Source: Bacillota bacterium
GTDB lineage: Bacteria > Bacillota > UBA4882 > UBA8346
Direction of reading: 5' to 3'
NCBI GenBank assembly: GCA_023429995.1
Contig: JAEZCE010000027.1
Location: 124,001 to 188,000, forward strand
Length of the DNA: 64,000 bases
The notes below the pieces were generated by a model. It was not told the origin of the DNA, made no database searches, and saw only the letters and a list, made by a program, of their open reading frames with translations. This document shows positions 54,232 through 62,095 of this stretch, piece by piece. How positions within the stretch are numbered: the first letter of the stretch is position 1; every line of letters starts with the position of its first letter. Position numbers and translations under genes: made by a program.

Positions 54232-55842
54232 TTATTTGCGATAAATCTTTGCGTAATCGTAATAAATCGTTTTTAGGATGGCCTTATCAAACCCGCCATA
54301 ATTGCTGCTTACTGCGTAGAAGCCATTCGAATAGGCAATTGGGTAAACGTACATCCGGTCGTTGATGATTTGCTGAATTTTTCCATATAGGGCGGTTCTT
54401 TTGGAACTATTTGGCTCAATGGCTCCTTTTGTCCATAGATCATCTAACGCTTTATCACTAAAGTGAGAATAATTTGATCTGGAGCCGCTGGATGCTATAT
54501 CCTTGTATAGGTCAGGCTCTTCACCCAGTGTATAAAAATGGAGGACCAAATCATAATCCGTATTATTGACGATTTTGATCTTGTTTTTATAGGTAGCTTC
54601 ATCCAGCGGGGTCAGGATCACTTCGATCCCCACATTCGCTAATTTCTCTTTGATATAATTGGCTTCGCCGTCCATCACTTTATTGGTAGAGATGTATAAC
54701 AGTTTGAGTTGGATATTTTTTTTATGGGAGGCTGCCAGTAAGTTTTTAGCCTTTTTCAAATTATTATCGTGCTTTGCCAAATCCGATTTATAAAAGAGAG
54801 TGTCCGGAGTAAGGATTGAATACGCAGGGCTGGCAAAATCACTGGAAAGATAAGCGAAGTTAACCAGTTCCTTCTTGTTCAGCGCATAAGCTATAGCCAG
54901 TCTGACATTTTCATCTTTCAGCACATCATTATTGGTATTGAAGCTCATGGCGTTTACACGGCCCGAGTTATATTTATTAATAACGACTTTGCCGGATTTA
55001 TTGATGATATCGTAATCCTCACTGCTGATAAGTCTGGCATTAATATCGCCACTGAGGAGTGAAGCGTTGGCAGAGTTTGCATCCTTAATGATCTTGAAGG
55101 TTAGGGTATCGAGATATGGTTTACCATCAAAGTAATCATTGAATCTTTCCAAAACCACATATTGACCGGGTTTATATTCTTTGAATTTGAAAGGGCCGGA
55201 GCCTATCGGAACGTTATTTTTGGCGCTTTTACCGATGTTGGGTTCGTTTTCATAAATGTGTTTTGGAATTGCATAGATTTGGGACAGCCCTCCCAAAAAA
55301 GCAGCCGAAGGTGTTGGAAGGGTAATGGTTGCCGTTAAATTATCAACCTTGGCAGCCTTGACAGCTTTTCCATTGATGATGCCATAGCTTTGGTACGGGA
55401 CATTCTGGCTCTCTTCAACCAACACATTCATTGTAAAAACGATATCATCCGCAGTGATCGGCTTTCCGTCATGCCATTTCAAATTGGGTTTCAATTTTAA
55501 TATGTATACGGAATTGTCATGGTTTGCGGTAATGCTTTTCAGAAGCCCGTTGCCATAGAATATTTTGCCGCCGACAATTTCAAAAAACGGGCAATATAGC
55601 GCCTGTTGCACATCGAAAGTTACCTGATCCACCACATAGAGTGGGTTTAATACCAACGGATCCGTGCTTTCGGCAATTGTGATGTTGCCTCCAAATCTTG
55701 GAGCGTTTTTAGCAGTTGGTTTTTTGGCAGCAGCCTGAACCGTTTGAGAAGGGGAAAGCGACTGGGAATGAATAAATACCGCAGGAAAACCCGAAAAAAA
55801 TACAAAAACTAAAATCATGGCTATAATTATAATTTTCTTCAA
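54232..55842 (-). CDS. Oligopeptide/nickel-type ABC substrate-binding protein (OppA/NikA-like)
   Basis: 536 residues: signal peptide (about 1-38), then the SBP family 5 fold with GGNITIAESTDPLVLNPLY near 52, LKPNLKWHDGKPITADDIVF near 117 and IPIGSGPFKFKEY-type blocks. No lipobox cysteine is evident. Ligand may be a peptide or a chelated metal. TTG start follows AAGGAGGC. First gene of the minus-strand operon. Confidence 0.9.
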   Translation of the reverse strand: MKKIIIIAMILVFVFFSGFPAVFIHSQSLSPSQTVQAAAKKPTAKNAPRFGGNITIAESTDPLVLNPLYVVDQVTFDVQQALYCPFFEIVGGKIFYGNGLLKSITANHDNSVYILKLKPNLKWHDGKPITADDIVFTMNVLVEESQNVPYQSYGIINGKAVKAAKVDNLTATITLPTPSAAFLGGLSQIYAIPKHIYENEPNIGKSAKNNVPIGSGPFKFKEYKPGQYVVLERFNDYFDGKPYLDTLTFKIIKDANSANASLLSGDINARLISSEDYDIINKSGKVVINKYNSGRVNAMSFNTNNDVLKDENVRLAIAYALNKKELVNFAYLSSDFASPAYSILTPDTLFYKSDLAKHDNNLKKAKNLLAASHKKNIQLKLLYISTNKVMDGEANYIKEKLANVGIEVILTPLDEATYKNKIKIVNNTDYDLVLHFYTLGEEPDLYKDIASSGSRSNYSHFSDKALDDLWTKGAIEPNSSKRTALYGKIQQIINDRMYVYPIAYSNGFYAVSSNYGGFDKAILKTIYYDYAKIYRK

Positions 55843-55919
55843 TTCTAAGCCTCCTTAAAAAATATGTTTATAATACAACAAATAGGTTTATCTACAAACC
55901 TTAATCATACTATACAAAT

Positions 55920-55948
55920 ATGATAAATAGGATATATCAGATTGTCAA
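55920..55948 (-). promoter_or_regulatory. Promoter and putative operator of the opp-type operon
   Basis: Minus strand TTGACA (55948-55943), 17-base spacer, TATCAT (55925-55920). A palindrome AATACTC-TTTTC-GAGTATT (55947-55965) touches the -35 box and may bind a regulator. Confidence 0.65.
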
Positions 55949-56078
55949 TACTCTTTTCGAGTATTTACTTTATTGTCAATAAGTAAAGCATCGACCATAA
56001 ATCACTGGGTTAAGGGGGTAAGTAAGCAGCAGGTGCTTGAGCTCACTCTCTGGTAGCTTGAGGCTGGATAAATGGAGA

Positions 56079-56205
56079 ATGGTAAATAAAACCCAGGAGG
56101 GATTGCAAATCCGGATCGAGGGAGGGATTGTGGATCGGGTGAGTGGATGGGTGATTGTTTTGGGGTGAGCCGAAGCGGGAAAATCCGACTCATCCTTTTT
56201 CTTTT
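56079..56205 (+). repeat. Second copy of the 3' end of the 4Fe-4S gene with terminator
   Basis: This stretch repeats, with small changes, the last about 65 bases of the 4Fe-4S gene and its downstream hairpin (compare 50279-50389): shared blocks include GCAAATCCGGATCGAGGG, GGATTGTGGAT and GGGGTGAG-CGAAGC. Here the hairpin is followed by TTTTTCTTTTTT and should terminate plus-strand transcription. Confidence 0.8.
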
Positions 56206-56331
56206 TTATGGTTTCTTATATTTTAGCCGGGAGCCGGAGGGAAGGTTTTGAGATCAGGGGTCGCAGGAATAAGCGAAATGATCTTTGGAAAGGGATCCGG
56301 AGTCACTGAACTGAGGGCAACGAGTCCTGGC

Positions 56332-56449
56332 ATGAGATCAGCAATCGCTGAAATGATTTAGACGATTCCCGGAATGAGATCGGCAATCGCCGAAATGATT
56401 TAGACGATTACCGGAATGAAATCAGCAATCGTCGAAATGATTTCTATGA
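56332..56449 (+). repeat. 42-bp tandem repeat, about 2.8 copies
   Basis: Units begin ATGAGATCAGCAATCGCTGA at 56332, 56374 and 56416 (last one partial), differing at few positions. Each contains a stop in every likely frame (ATTTAG), so it is not coding. A looser related segment lies near 56250-56330. Confidence 0.8.
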
Positions 56450-56464
56450 AGCTTTATATTTTTA

Positions 56465-56596
56465 CGCCCTCATGAACCTCATCCCCCTCATAACCCTTAG
56501 CTCGGATTTGGCGTATGGGTTTGATTTTACACAAAATACCTGCTGTTATGGTAATCCTGAAGATCTGAAATGAGGGCGATGAGGGGGATGAGGGCG
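56465..56596. repeat. Inverted repeat of ATGAGGG-type 9-mers
   Basis: The left arm 56465-56491 (CGCCCTCAT repeated) and right arm 56570-56596 (ATGAGGGCG repeated) match at about 23 of 27 positions, giving a potential long hairpin. No coding function visible between them. Confidence 0.65.
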
Positions 56597-56740
56597 AAAA
56601 AAGAAAAGGATTCAATGAGTCATTTCTTCCTGCTTCGGATGTTTGGTATGCCGAATGACTGCGGAGCTAGAAAAACGCAGCCAAGAATGGCTGGGATCCT
56701 CGTCCTTCCAAATATATTTTAGAAAAAACCCAAATCGCGG

Positions 56741-56769
56741 TTGACTTTTTGGTAAGCTTCCGTTAAAAT
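56741..56769 (+). promoter_or_regulatory. Promoter of the second nitrogenase-like operon
   Basis: TTGACT (56741-56746), 17-base spacer, TAAAAT (56764-56769), about 65 bases before leader L8. Confidence 0.75.
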
Positions 56770-56834
56770 CGTACTAAATCGATAAAATAAGTAAGAATTT
56801 TTGAAGCCTTTATCATATAATCCAGATCATCAAG

Positions 56835-56909
56835 TTGACCAGACAGACTGGAGACTGAGTTGATTCCTTCTAAGGTTAGGCCTTAGTGGGAGCGAGCTCG
56901 GTCTTTTTT
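56835..56909 (+). promoter_or_regulatory. Leader element L8: hairpin plus terminator
   Basis: TTGACCAG-ACAGA-CTGGAGAC, then GACTGAG pairing with CTCGGTC, an inner CTAAGG / CCTTAG hairpin, and six T residues. It precedes the operon that ends with the second nitrogenase-like pair. Confidence 0.8.
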
Positions 56910-57015
56910 GTTTTATAACGGTTTGGGCAATCGGTAACGGCGACAGATAAAGGGGTGATGAGCGAGGAATTTTGACCATGGAGATTATCCAAAACTAAAA
57001 ATAGCGGAGGTATGG

Positions 57016-57831
57016 ATGATGAACCAATTTGGTTTTTTTAAAAATGCAGGTCTATTCTTATTGGTAACGATCTTGGTGGTTACTGCCAATCCCGGTGTTG
57101 TTTCCAGCGCCCCGGCCCCCAAAACCATAATTATCGGCACCGGCAACGCCTTTAAACCCTATTGCTATCTGGACGAAAACGGCAAACCTTTGGGATACGA
57201 ATATGAAGTGCTGACAGCTATCAATAAGCGGTTACCGCAATATAAGTTTGAATTCCAAACCTATGATTTTCAAAACGTTTTGCTCAGTCTGCAATCGAAT
57301 AAAATTGATATCGCAGCTCATCAATATGAGAAAAACCCCGAACGGGAGCAAAAGTATTTGTTCAGCAAAGAAAGTTACACCACCTTTATTTTACGGATTA
57401 CTGTTTCGAAGAAAAGAAATGATATTCACTCCATTACCGATTTGGATGGAAAAATTGTTCAAATAAGCCCGGGTTCCAATGATGCCTATGTAATAGAGCA
57501 GTATAACAAGACTCACGGAAATAAAATCAAACTGGTTTATGCCGATTCAGGCGCCAATCCGGCGTTAGCCATTCAAAATATTGAGAATGGCCGTATTGAC
57601 GCTTTTATCTCCATCAAAAGAATTGTGGAATCTTACAATAAAGTGTACGGCGACAAGTTGAAGACGGTGGGGAACCCCATTGCGACCTCAAGTACTTATT
57701 ATATTTTCCGCAAAGAAGACACCAAGCTGCGGGAGGATATTGATCAAGCGCTTTTGTCCCTGAAAAAAGACGGTACTTTAGCCAAGATATCCATGAAGGT
57801 GTTAGGCGGCGACTATACGACCAATGATTGA
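57016..57831 (+). CDS. Amino-acid ABC substrate-binding protein (tandem copy A)
   Basis: 271 residues: signal peptide (about 1-30, ...VVSSAPAPK), then SBP family 3 blocks IIIGTGNAFKPYCYLDENGK, GYEYEVLTAINKRLPQYKFE and AHQYEKNPEREQKYLF. It closely parallels the next gene and the one at 14810. Binds a polar amino acid or amino-acid-like organosulfur compound. ATG (57016 or 57019) follows GCGGAGG. Confidence 0.88.
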   Translation: MMNQFGFFKNAGLFLLVTILVVTANPGVVSSAPAPKTIIIGTGNAFKPYCYLDENGKPLGYEYEVLTAINKRLPQYKFEFQTYDFQNVLLSLQSNKIDIAAHQYEKNPEREQKYLFSKESYTTFILRITVSKKRNDIHSITDLDGKIVQISPGSNDAYVIEQYNKTHGNKIKLVYADSGANPALAIQNIENGRIDAFISIKRIVESYNKVYGDKLKTVGNPIATSSTYYIFRKEDTKLREDIDQALLSLKKDGTLAKISMKVLGGDYTTND

Positions 57832-57863
57832 AGTAATGTTAAAGTAGAGAGGAGCATTCAAGG

Positions 57864-58673
57864 ATGAAACGAGATGCAACGATTCGCTGGGGGCGGCTGC
57901 TGGTCATCGCTTTGGTTTTGATGGGAGTGTTGGCGGCCATAGATTCCAGTTTGCTGGCAGATACCAAATCCCCTAAAAAAATTATTGTGGGAACGGGGAA
58001 TGCTTTTAAACCCTATTGTTACCTGGATGAAGAGGGAAATTTGGCCGGCTTTGAATATGAAGTTTTGAAAGCCATCAATAAACGGTTGCCCCAATACCAA
58101 TTTGAATATCAGACCATGGATTTCCCCAATGTTTTATTGAGTCTGGATTCGGGGAAAATCGATATTGCCGCCCATGAATATGCCAAAAATGCCGAACGGG
58201 AGAAGAAATACCTGTTTGCCAAGGAGTTTTACACCATCGTTGCCACCAAAATAACAGTATTGGCCGGCCGCAATGATATCCGATCCCTCGCCGACCTTTA
58301 TGGCAAAAAGGTCCAGGTATCACCGGGTAGCAATGATGCTTATATCCTGGAAAGTTACAATAAAGAGCACGGCAATAAGATAAACCTGATATACGGCGCC
58401 CTGGATACGGCCACACTGGTCCAAAATCTGAAGACCGGTTCCATCGATGCCACGACACAATTTACCCGTAATGTGGATTCGATTAACAAGGCTTACGGGG
58501 ATGTTATTAAAACTGTCGGTGATACGCTGTATAATTCCTATACCTATTTTATTTACCGTAAGGATGAAACCGGATTACGGGATGATCTGGACAAAGCGAT
58601 AAGGAAATTGAAGAATGATGGTACTTTATCAAAGATCTCCCTGAAAGTATTGGGCAAGGATTATACCAAATAA
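57864..58673 (+). CDS. Amino-acid ABC substrate-binding protein (tandem copy B)
   Basis: 269 residues, paralogue of the preceding product with near-identical ligand-region blocks (GTGNAFKPYCYLDE, YEVLKAINKRLPQYQFEYQT, SPGSNDAYILESYNKEHGNK). Two binding proteins probably serve one permease set with different ligand ranges. ATG follows GAGAGGAG. Fifteen bases separate it from the amidohydrolase gene. Confidence 0.88.
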   Translation: MKRDATIRWGRLLVIALVLMGVLAAIDSSLLADTKSPKKIIVGTGNAFKPYCYLDEEGNLAGFEYEVLKAINKRLPQYQFEYQTMDFPNVLLSLDSGKIDIAAHEYAKNAEREKKYLFAKEFYTIVATKITVLAGRNDIRSLADLYGKKVQVSPGSNDAYILESYNKEHGNKINLIYGALDTATLVQNLKTGSIDATTQFTRNVDSINKAYGDVIKTVGDTLYNSYTYFIYRKDETGLRDDLDKAIRKLKNDGTLSKISLKVLGKDYTK

Positions 58674-58697
58674 GCTTAGGAAAAGAGTTTGTTGACC

Positions 58698-59939
58698 ATG
58701 GAGCAGCATATCAAGTCATATGCCCTGGAAATTACGGCAAAAATTATTGAGCTGCGCCGGCAGATTCATCGCCACCCCGAACTGGCCCTTGAGGAAATTG
58801 CCACCGCTGCACTGGTGGCCAAGACTTTGCGAAAATCAGGGATTGAAGTTCAGGAAAACGTTGGCAGCACAGGGGTTGTCGGCTTAATTCAAGGCGTTCA
58901 TCCCGGAGCAACTGTTGCTTTACGAGCCGATATGGATGCCCTGCCGGTGCAGGAGGAAAACGTTTTGGAATTCCGGTCGGTCCATCCGGGCGTGATGCAC
59001 GCTTGCGGACATGATGCCCATACGGCAGCTTTACTTGGGGCTGCCGAGATCTTAGCCAAAGAACGGCAGTCGATCCGGGGAAAGGTGAAGCTGATCTTTC
59101 AACCCAGTGAAGAAAGTCCCAAAGGCGGCGCAGTGGAAATGATCCGGGAAGGGGTGTTGCAAAACCCCAAAGTCGATGCCATTATTGGCTTGCACGTGGA
59201 TCCCAATCTGCCTGTGGGGGAACTGGGTTACCGGGAAGGAGCTTTTTATGCGCTGGCCGGGGGGTTTCAAATTGAAATCCTTGGTGAAACAGGACATGGA
59301 GCCTGGCCCCATAAGGCCAAAGATGCGGTTTTAATTGCGGCTGAAGTGATTCAGGCTTTGCAAACCATTTCCGCTTCGAAAATCGATCCCGCAGAACCTT
59401 TTGTACTGTCCATCGGAACCATTCATGGCGGAAACAGGGCCAATATCATCGCCGATCGGGTGGTGCTAACCGGCACAGTGAGATGTTTCAATGAAATCCT
59501 TATCCATCAGGCCGGCGAGTGGATGGAGAGAATCATTAAGCATATCTGCCAGGCCCATGACTGCCACTATCAATTTCAATTTGTTTCCGGCCATAAACCC
59601 TTAATGAATGATAGGAAAGTAACGGCCATTGCAAAACAAGCGGCTGAAAAAATATTTGGAACCGCCCATGTCGTCGAAGTTCCCCGGGTTTTGCTGGGAG
59701 AAGATTTCACCAGCTATTCTCATGAGGTCCCGGCTACCTTTGTATCCTTGGGGGTGGCCGCTCCCAGTCAAGAGAATTTCCCTCTGCATCATCCGAAGTT
59801 TGATCTGGATGAAACGGCGTTGCCTTTGGGCGCGGCTTTTTTCGCCCTGGCGGCGCTGGAATTTTTGAATTCGGCGGGTCCGGAAATAGCAAAGAGCTCG
59901 ATCACGATTTCAGGAGACCTTGATGGGACAATTGTTTGA
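58698..59939 (+). CDS. M20-family amidohydrolase (N-acyl amino-acid deacylase type)
   Basis: About 413 residues with M20D signatures: RRQIHRHPELALEE near 19, ALRADMDALPVQEE near 76, HACGHDAHTAALLGAA near 101 (metal-binding Cys/His), FQPSEESPKGGAVEMI near 137. Such enzymes deacylate N-acetyl amino acids, including S-substituted N-acetylcysteines, and are common in sulfur-compound ABC operons of Firmicutes. Start chosen at ATG 58698; nearby TTG codons are alternatives. Its end overlaps the next gene by 17 bases. Confidence 0.9.
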   Translation: MEQHIKSYALEITAKIIELRRQIHRHPELALEEIATAALVAKTLRKSGIEVQENVGSTGVVGLIQGVHPGATVALRADMDALPVQEENVLEFRSVHPGVMHACGHDAHTAALLGAAEILAKERQSIRGKVKLIFQPSEESPKGGAVEMIREGVLQNPKVDAIIGLHVDPNLPVGELGYREGAFYALAGGFQIEILGETGHGAWPHKAKDAVLIAAEVIQALQTISASKIDPAEPFVLSIGTIHGGNRANIIADRVVLTGTVRCFNEILIHQAGEWMERIIKHICQAHDCHYQFQFVSGHKPLMNDRKVTAIAKQAAEKIFGTAHVVEVPRVLLGEDFTSYSHEVPATFVSLGVAAPSQENFPLHHPKFDLDETALPLGAAFFALAALEFLNSAGPEIAKSSITISGDLDGTIV

Positions 59940-60615
59940 CATCAAACTTATATTTGAATATTTCCCCAAATTATTGTCGCGGTTGCATATTACGTTATTG
60001 ATTCTGATAGCTGCAACGGTATTGGGAGTCTTCCTGGGCACTGTTTTGGCTTTGTTCCGGTTGGGGAAAACCCCCTTGCTCAATCAAATTTCCGCCATTT
60101 ATATTTCTTTCATGCGGGGCACCCCCATCATTGTGCAGATGTTCATTGTTTATTACGGATTACCGCTGGTTTTATTGAAGATTCATGTGGATATCAACCG
60201 TTGGGATAAATTAATTTTCATTATCATTACCTACGGGTTGAACATGGCTGCTTTTATGGCTGAGATTATCCGGGCCGCTATCATCGGGGTACCCATCGGT
60301 CAGACGGAAGCCGCCTACGCCGTCGGTATGAGCAGGTTGCAGACTTTCCGGCGGATTGTGGCGCCGCAGGCGCTGTTGATAGCTTTACCCAGCCTTGGAA
60401 TGAATATGGTGGGATTATTGCAGAATACGTCGGTGGCTTTTTCACTGGGAATCATTGATGTCATCGGCAAAGTCCGGGTTATCGGGGCCAGCACTTATCA
60501 TACTTTGGAAGGATATGTCGGAGCGGCGATGATTTTTTTGACCCTTTGCATCCTGATGGAATATGGATTCTCCAATATTGAGCAGAAGTTAAAATATAAA
60601 ATTATCGGGCGATGA
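59923..60615 (+). CDS. Amino-acid ABC permease (first)
   Basis: 230 residues, five membrane helices, SFMRGTPIIVQMFIVYYGLP near 56 and coupling loop GQTEAAYAVGMSRLQTFRRI near 126. Pairs with the next permease. ATG lies 6 bases after CAGGAG, inside the end of the amidohydrolase gene. Confidence 0.92.
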   Translation: MGQLFDIKLIFEYFPKLLSRLHITLLILIAATVLGVFLGTVLALFRLGKTPLLNQISAIYISFMRGTPIIVQMFIVYYGLPLVLLKIHVDINRWDKLIFIIITYGLNMAAFMAEIIRAAIIGVPIGQTEAAYAVGMSRLQTFRRIVAPQALLIALPSLGMNMVGLLQNTSVAFSLGIIDVIGKVRVIGASTYHTLEGYVGAAMIFLTLCILMEYGFSNIEQKLKYKIIGR

Positions 60616-60619
60616 TACG

Positions 60620-61330
60620 ATGAACTTTGATTTTCATTTTATGTTAGTTGCCATGAAAGAGGCCCTACGTTATACACCGGTAACCCTTTTGCTGGCTTTG
60701 GTCCCCTTTGTGATGGGGATCATTTTGGGGACCTGCATCGCTTTGGCGCGGTTATTTCAGGTCAAGGTATTGGCAAGGGGGATGCAGGTTTATATCGTCA
60801 TTACCAAAGGCATACCGGTGGTATTGCAGATCTTAATCATCTATTTTGTGATAGTCCAAGGGTTTGACAGTATGGCCGACAAATTCCATTGGAGCTTGCA
60901 TTCGAAAGATATTAACGTCATTTATATGGCGTTTACGGCATTATTAACCGTAGCGAACGCCAATATCTCGGAAACCGTTCGCGGGGCTTTGATGTCGGTC
61001 AACCGGGGGCAATATGAAGCGGCGTATTCGGTCGGAATGACCCGTTCTCAGGTATTACGCCGGATTGTTCTGCCGCAGGCGTTGCCGGCGGCGGTTCCCA
61101 TGTTATGCAGCAACTTGATTGGGATGATCAAAAGTACTTCCTTGGTGTTTACGATTTCTGTGGTCGACCTGATGAATGCCGCCTTGATTACGGCCACCGC
61201 CAATTACAAATATTTAGAGGCTTATGTAGCCTCAGCCATCGTTTATTGGGCTTTAAACGGAAGCTTAGAAAAGATTTCCTTTATTTTGGAAAAAAAGCTC
61301 TCCGGGTACCGGAAGGAGGGGGCGTTTTGA
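60620..61330 (+). CDS. Amino-acid ABC permease (second)
   Basis: 236 residues, same family; VITKGIPVVLQILIIYFVI near 61 and coupling loop GQYEAAYSVGMTRSQVLRRI near 133. With the first permease it forms a heterodimeric channel. Its stop overlaps the TTG start of the ATPase (TTGA). Confidence 0.92.
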   Translation: MNFDFHFMLVAMKEALRYTPVTLLLALVPFVMGIILGTCIALARLFQVKVLARGMQVYIVITKGIPVVLQILIIYFVIVQGFDSMADKFHWSLHSKDINVIYMAFTALLTVANANISETVRGALMSVNRGQYEAAYSVGMTRSQVLRRIVLPQALPAAVPMLCSNLIGMIKSTSLVFTISVVDLMNAALITATANYKYLEAYVASAIVYWALNGSLEKISFILEKKLSGYRKEGAF

Positions 61331-62079
61331 TCGAGTTAAAAGGAGTTTATAAGGCCTTCGGCAAGCATCAAGTGTTAAAAGGCATCGATTTGAAGGTCAA
61401 TAAGGGTGAAGTGGTGGTGGTGATCGGACCCAGCGGTTCCGGGAAAACCACTCTTCTTAGGTGCATCAACTTTTTGGAGAAAGCCGATGGCGGTCAATTG
61501 GCGATTGGCGAAAATCATTACCACTTCAAACACGCTTCCAAAAGAGATATCCTCAGTGCGCGCCGGCAGACGGCCATGGTTTTTCAAAATTATAATTTGT
61601 TCAGTAACAAAACAGCGCTGGAAAATGTGACCGAGGGCTTAATCATTACCCGCGGCGTTGCTAAAAACGAAGCCGCGGCAATCGGCAAAAAACTTTTGGA
61701 TAAGGTAGGCCTTACCGACAAATACGACGCTTATCCCTGCCGACTTTCCGGAGGCCAGCAGCAGCGTGTGGGGATTGCCAGGGCTTTGGCGTTGAATCCG
61801 GAGGTCATTTTATTGGATGAACCGACCTCGGCCCTGGATCCGGAACTGGTCGGCGAGGTTCTTTCGGTAATCAAAAAAGTCGCCAAAGAGGGAATCACCA
61901 TGATTGTGGTCACGCATGAACTTTCATTTGCAGCCGATGTAGCAAACCACGTTGTTTTCATGGATGAGGGCTTGATTGTGGAAGAAGGAACCCCGCAACA
62001 GTTGTTTTCCCATCCCAGGGAAGAACGTACCCGGCAATTCTTAAAGCGGATTTTACCGGAATGGAATTATGATATTTGA
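61327..62079 (+). CDS. Amino-acid ABC ATP-binding protein
   Basis: 250 residues: Walker A GPSGSGKTT near 34, LSGGQQQRVGIARAL near 142, Walker B VILLDEPTSALDPE near 163. TTG start after GGAAGGAGGGGG, which fits the family N-terminus IELKGVYKAFG; the longer upstream frame runs through the permease and is not used. Very similar to the ATPase at 16339. Confidence 0.93.
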   Translation: MIELKGVYKAFGKHQVLKGIDLKVNKGEVVVVIGPSGSGKTTLLRCINFLEKADGGQLAIGENHYHFKHASKRDILSARRQTAMVFQNYNLFSNKTALENVTEGLIITRGVAKNEAAAIGKKLLDKVGLTDKYDAYPCRLSGGQQQRVGIARALALNPEVILLDEPTSALDPELVGEVLSVIKKVAKEGITMIVVTHELSFAADVANHVVFMDEGLIVEEGTPQQLFSHPREERTRQFLKRILPEWNYDI

Positions 62080-62095
62080 ATAAGGAGAATTTGCG

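Noticed and set aside
56332..56449. CRISPR array
   Set aside because: The 42-bp units are contiguous without unique spacers and no cas genes are present.
18257..56909. Leader family as T-boxes or S-boxes
   Set aside because: The elements are only about 50-75 bases, lack the T-box sequence and specifier loop, and lack the S-box core that is clearly present at 11195.
18257..56909. Leader family as ANTAR-protein targets
   Set aside because: ANTAR sites have two hairpins with six-base loops having A1 and G4. Here there is one hairpin with a 4- or 5-base loop, and G4 is not constant. Not fully excluded.
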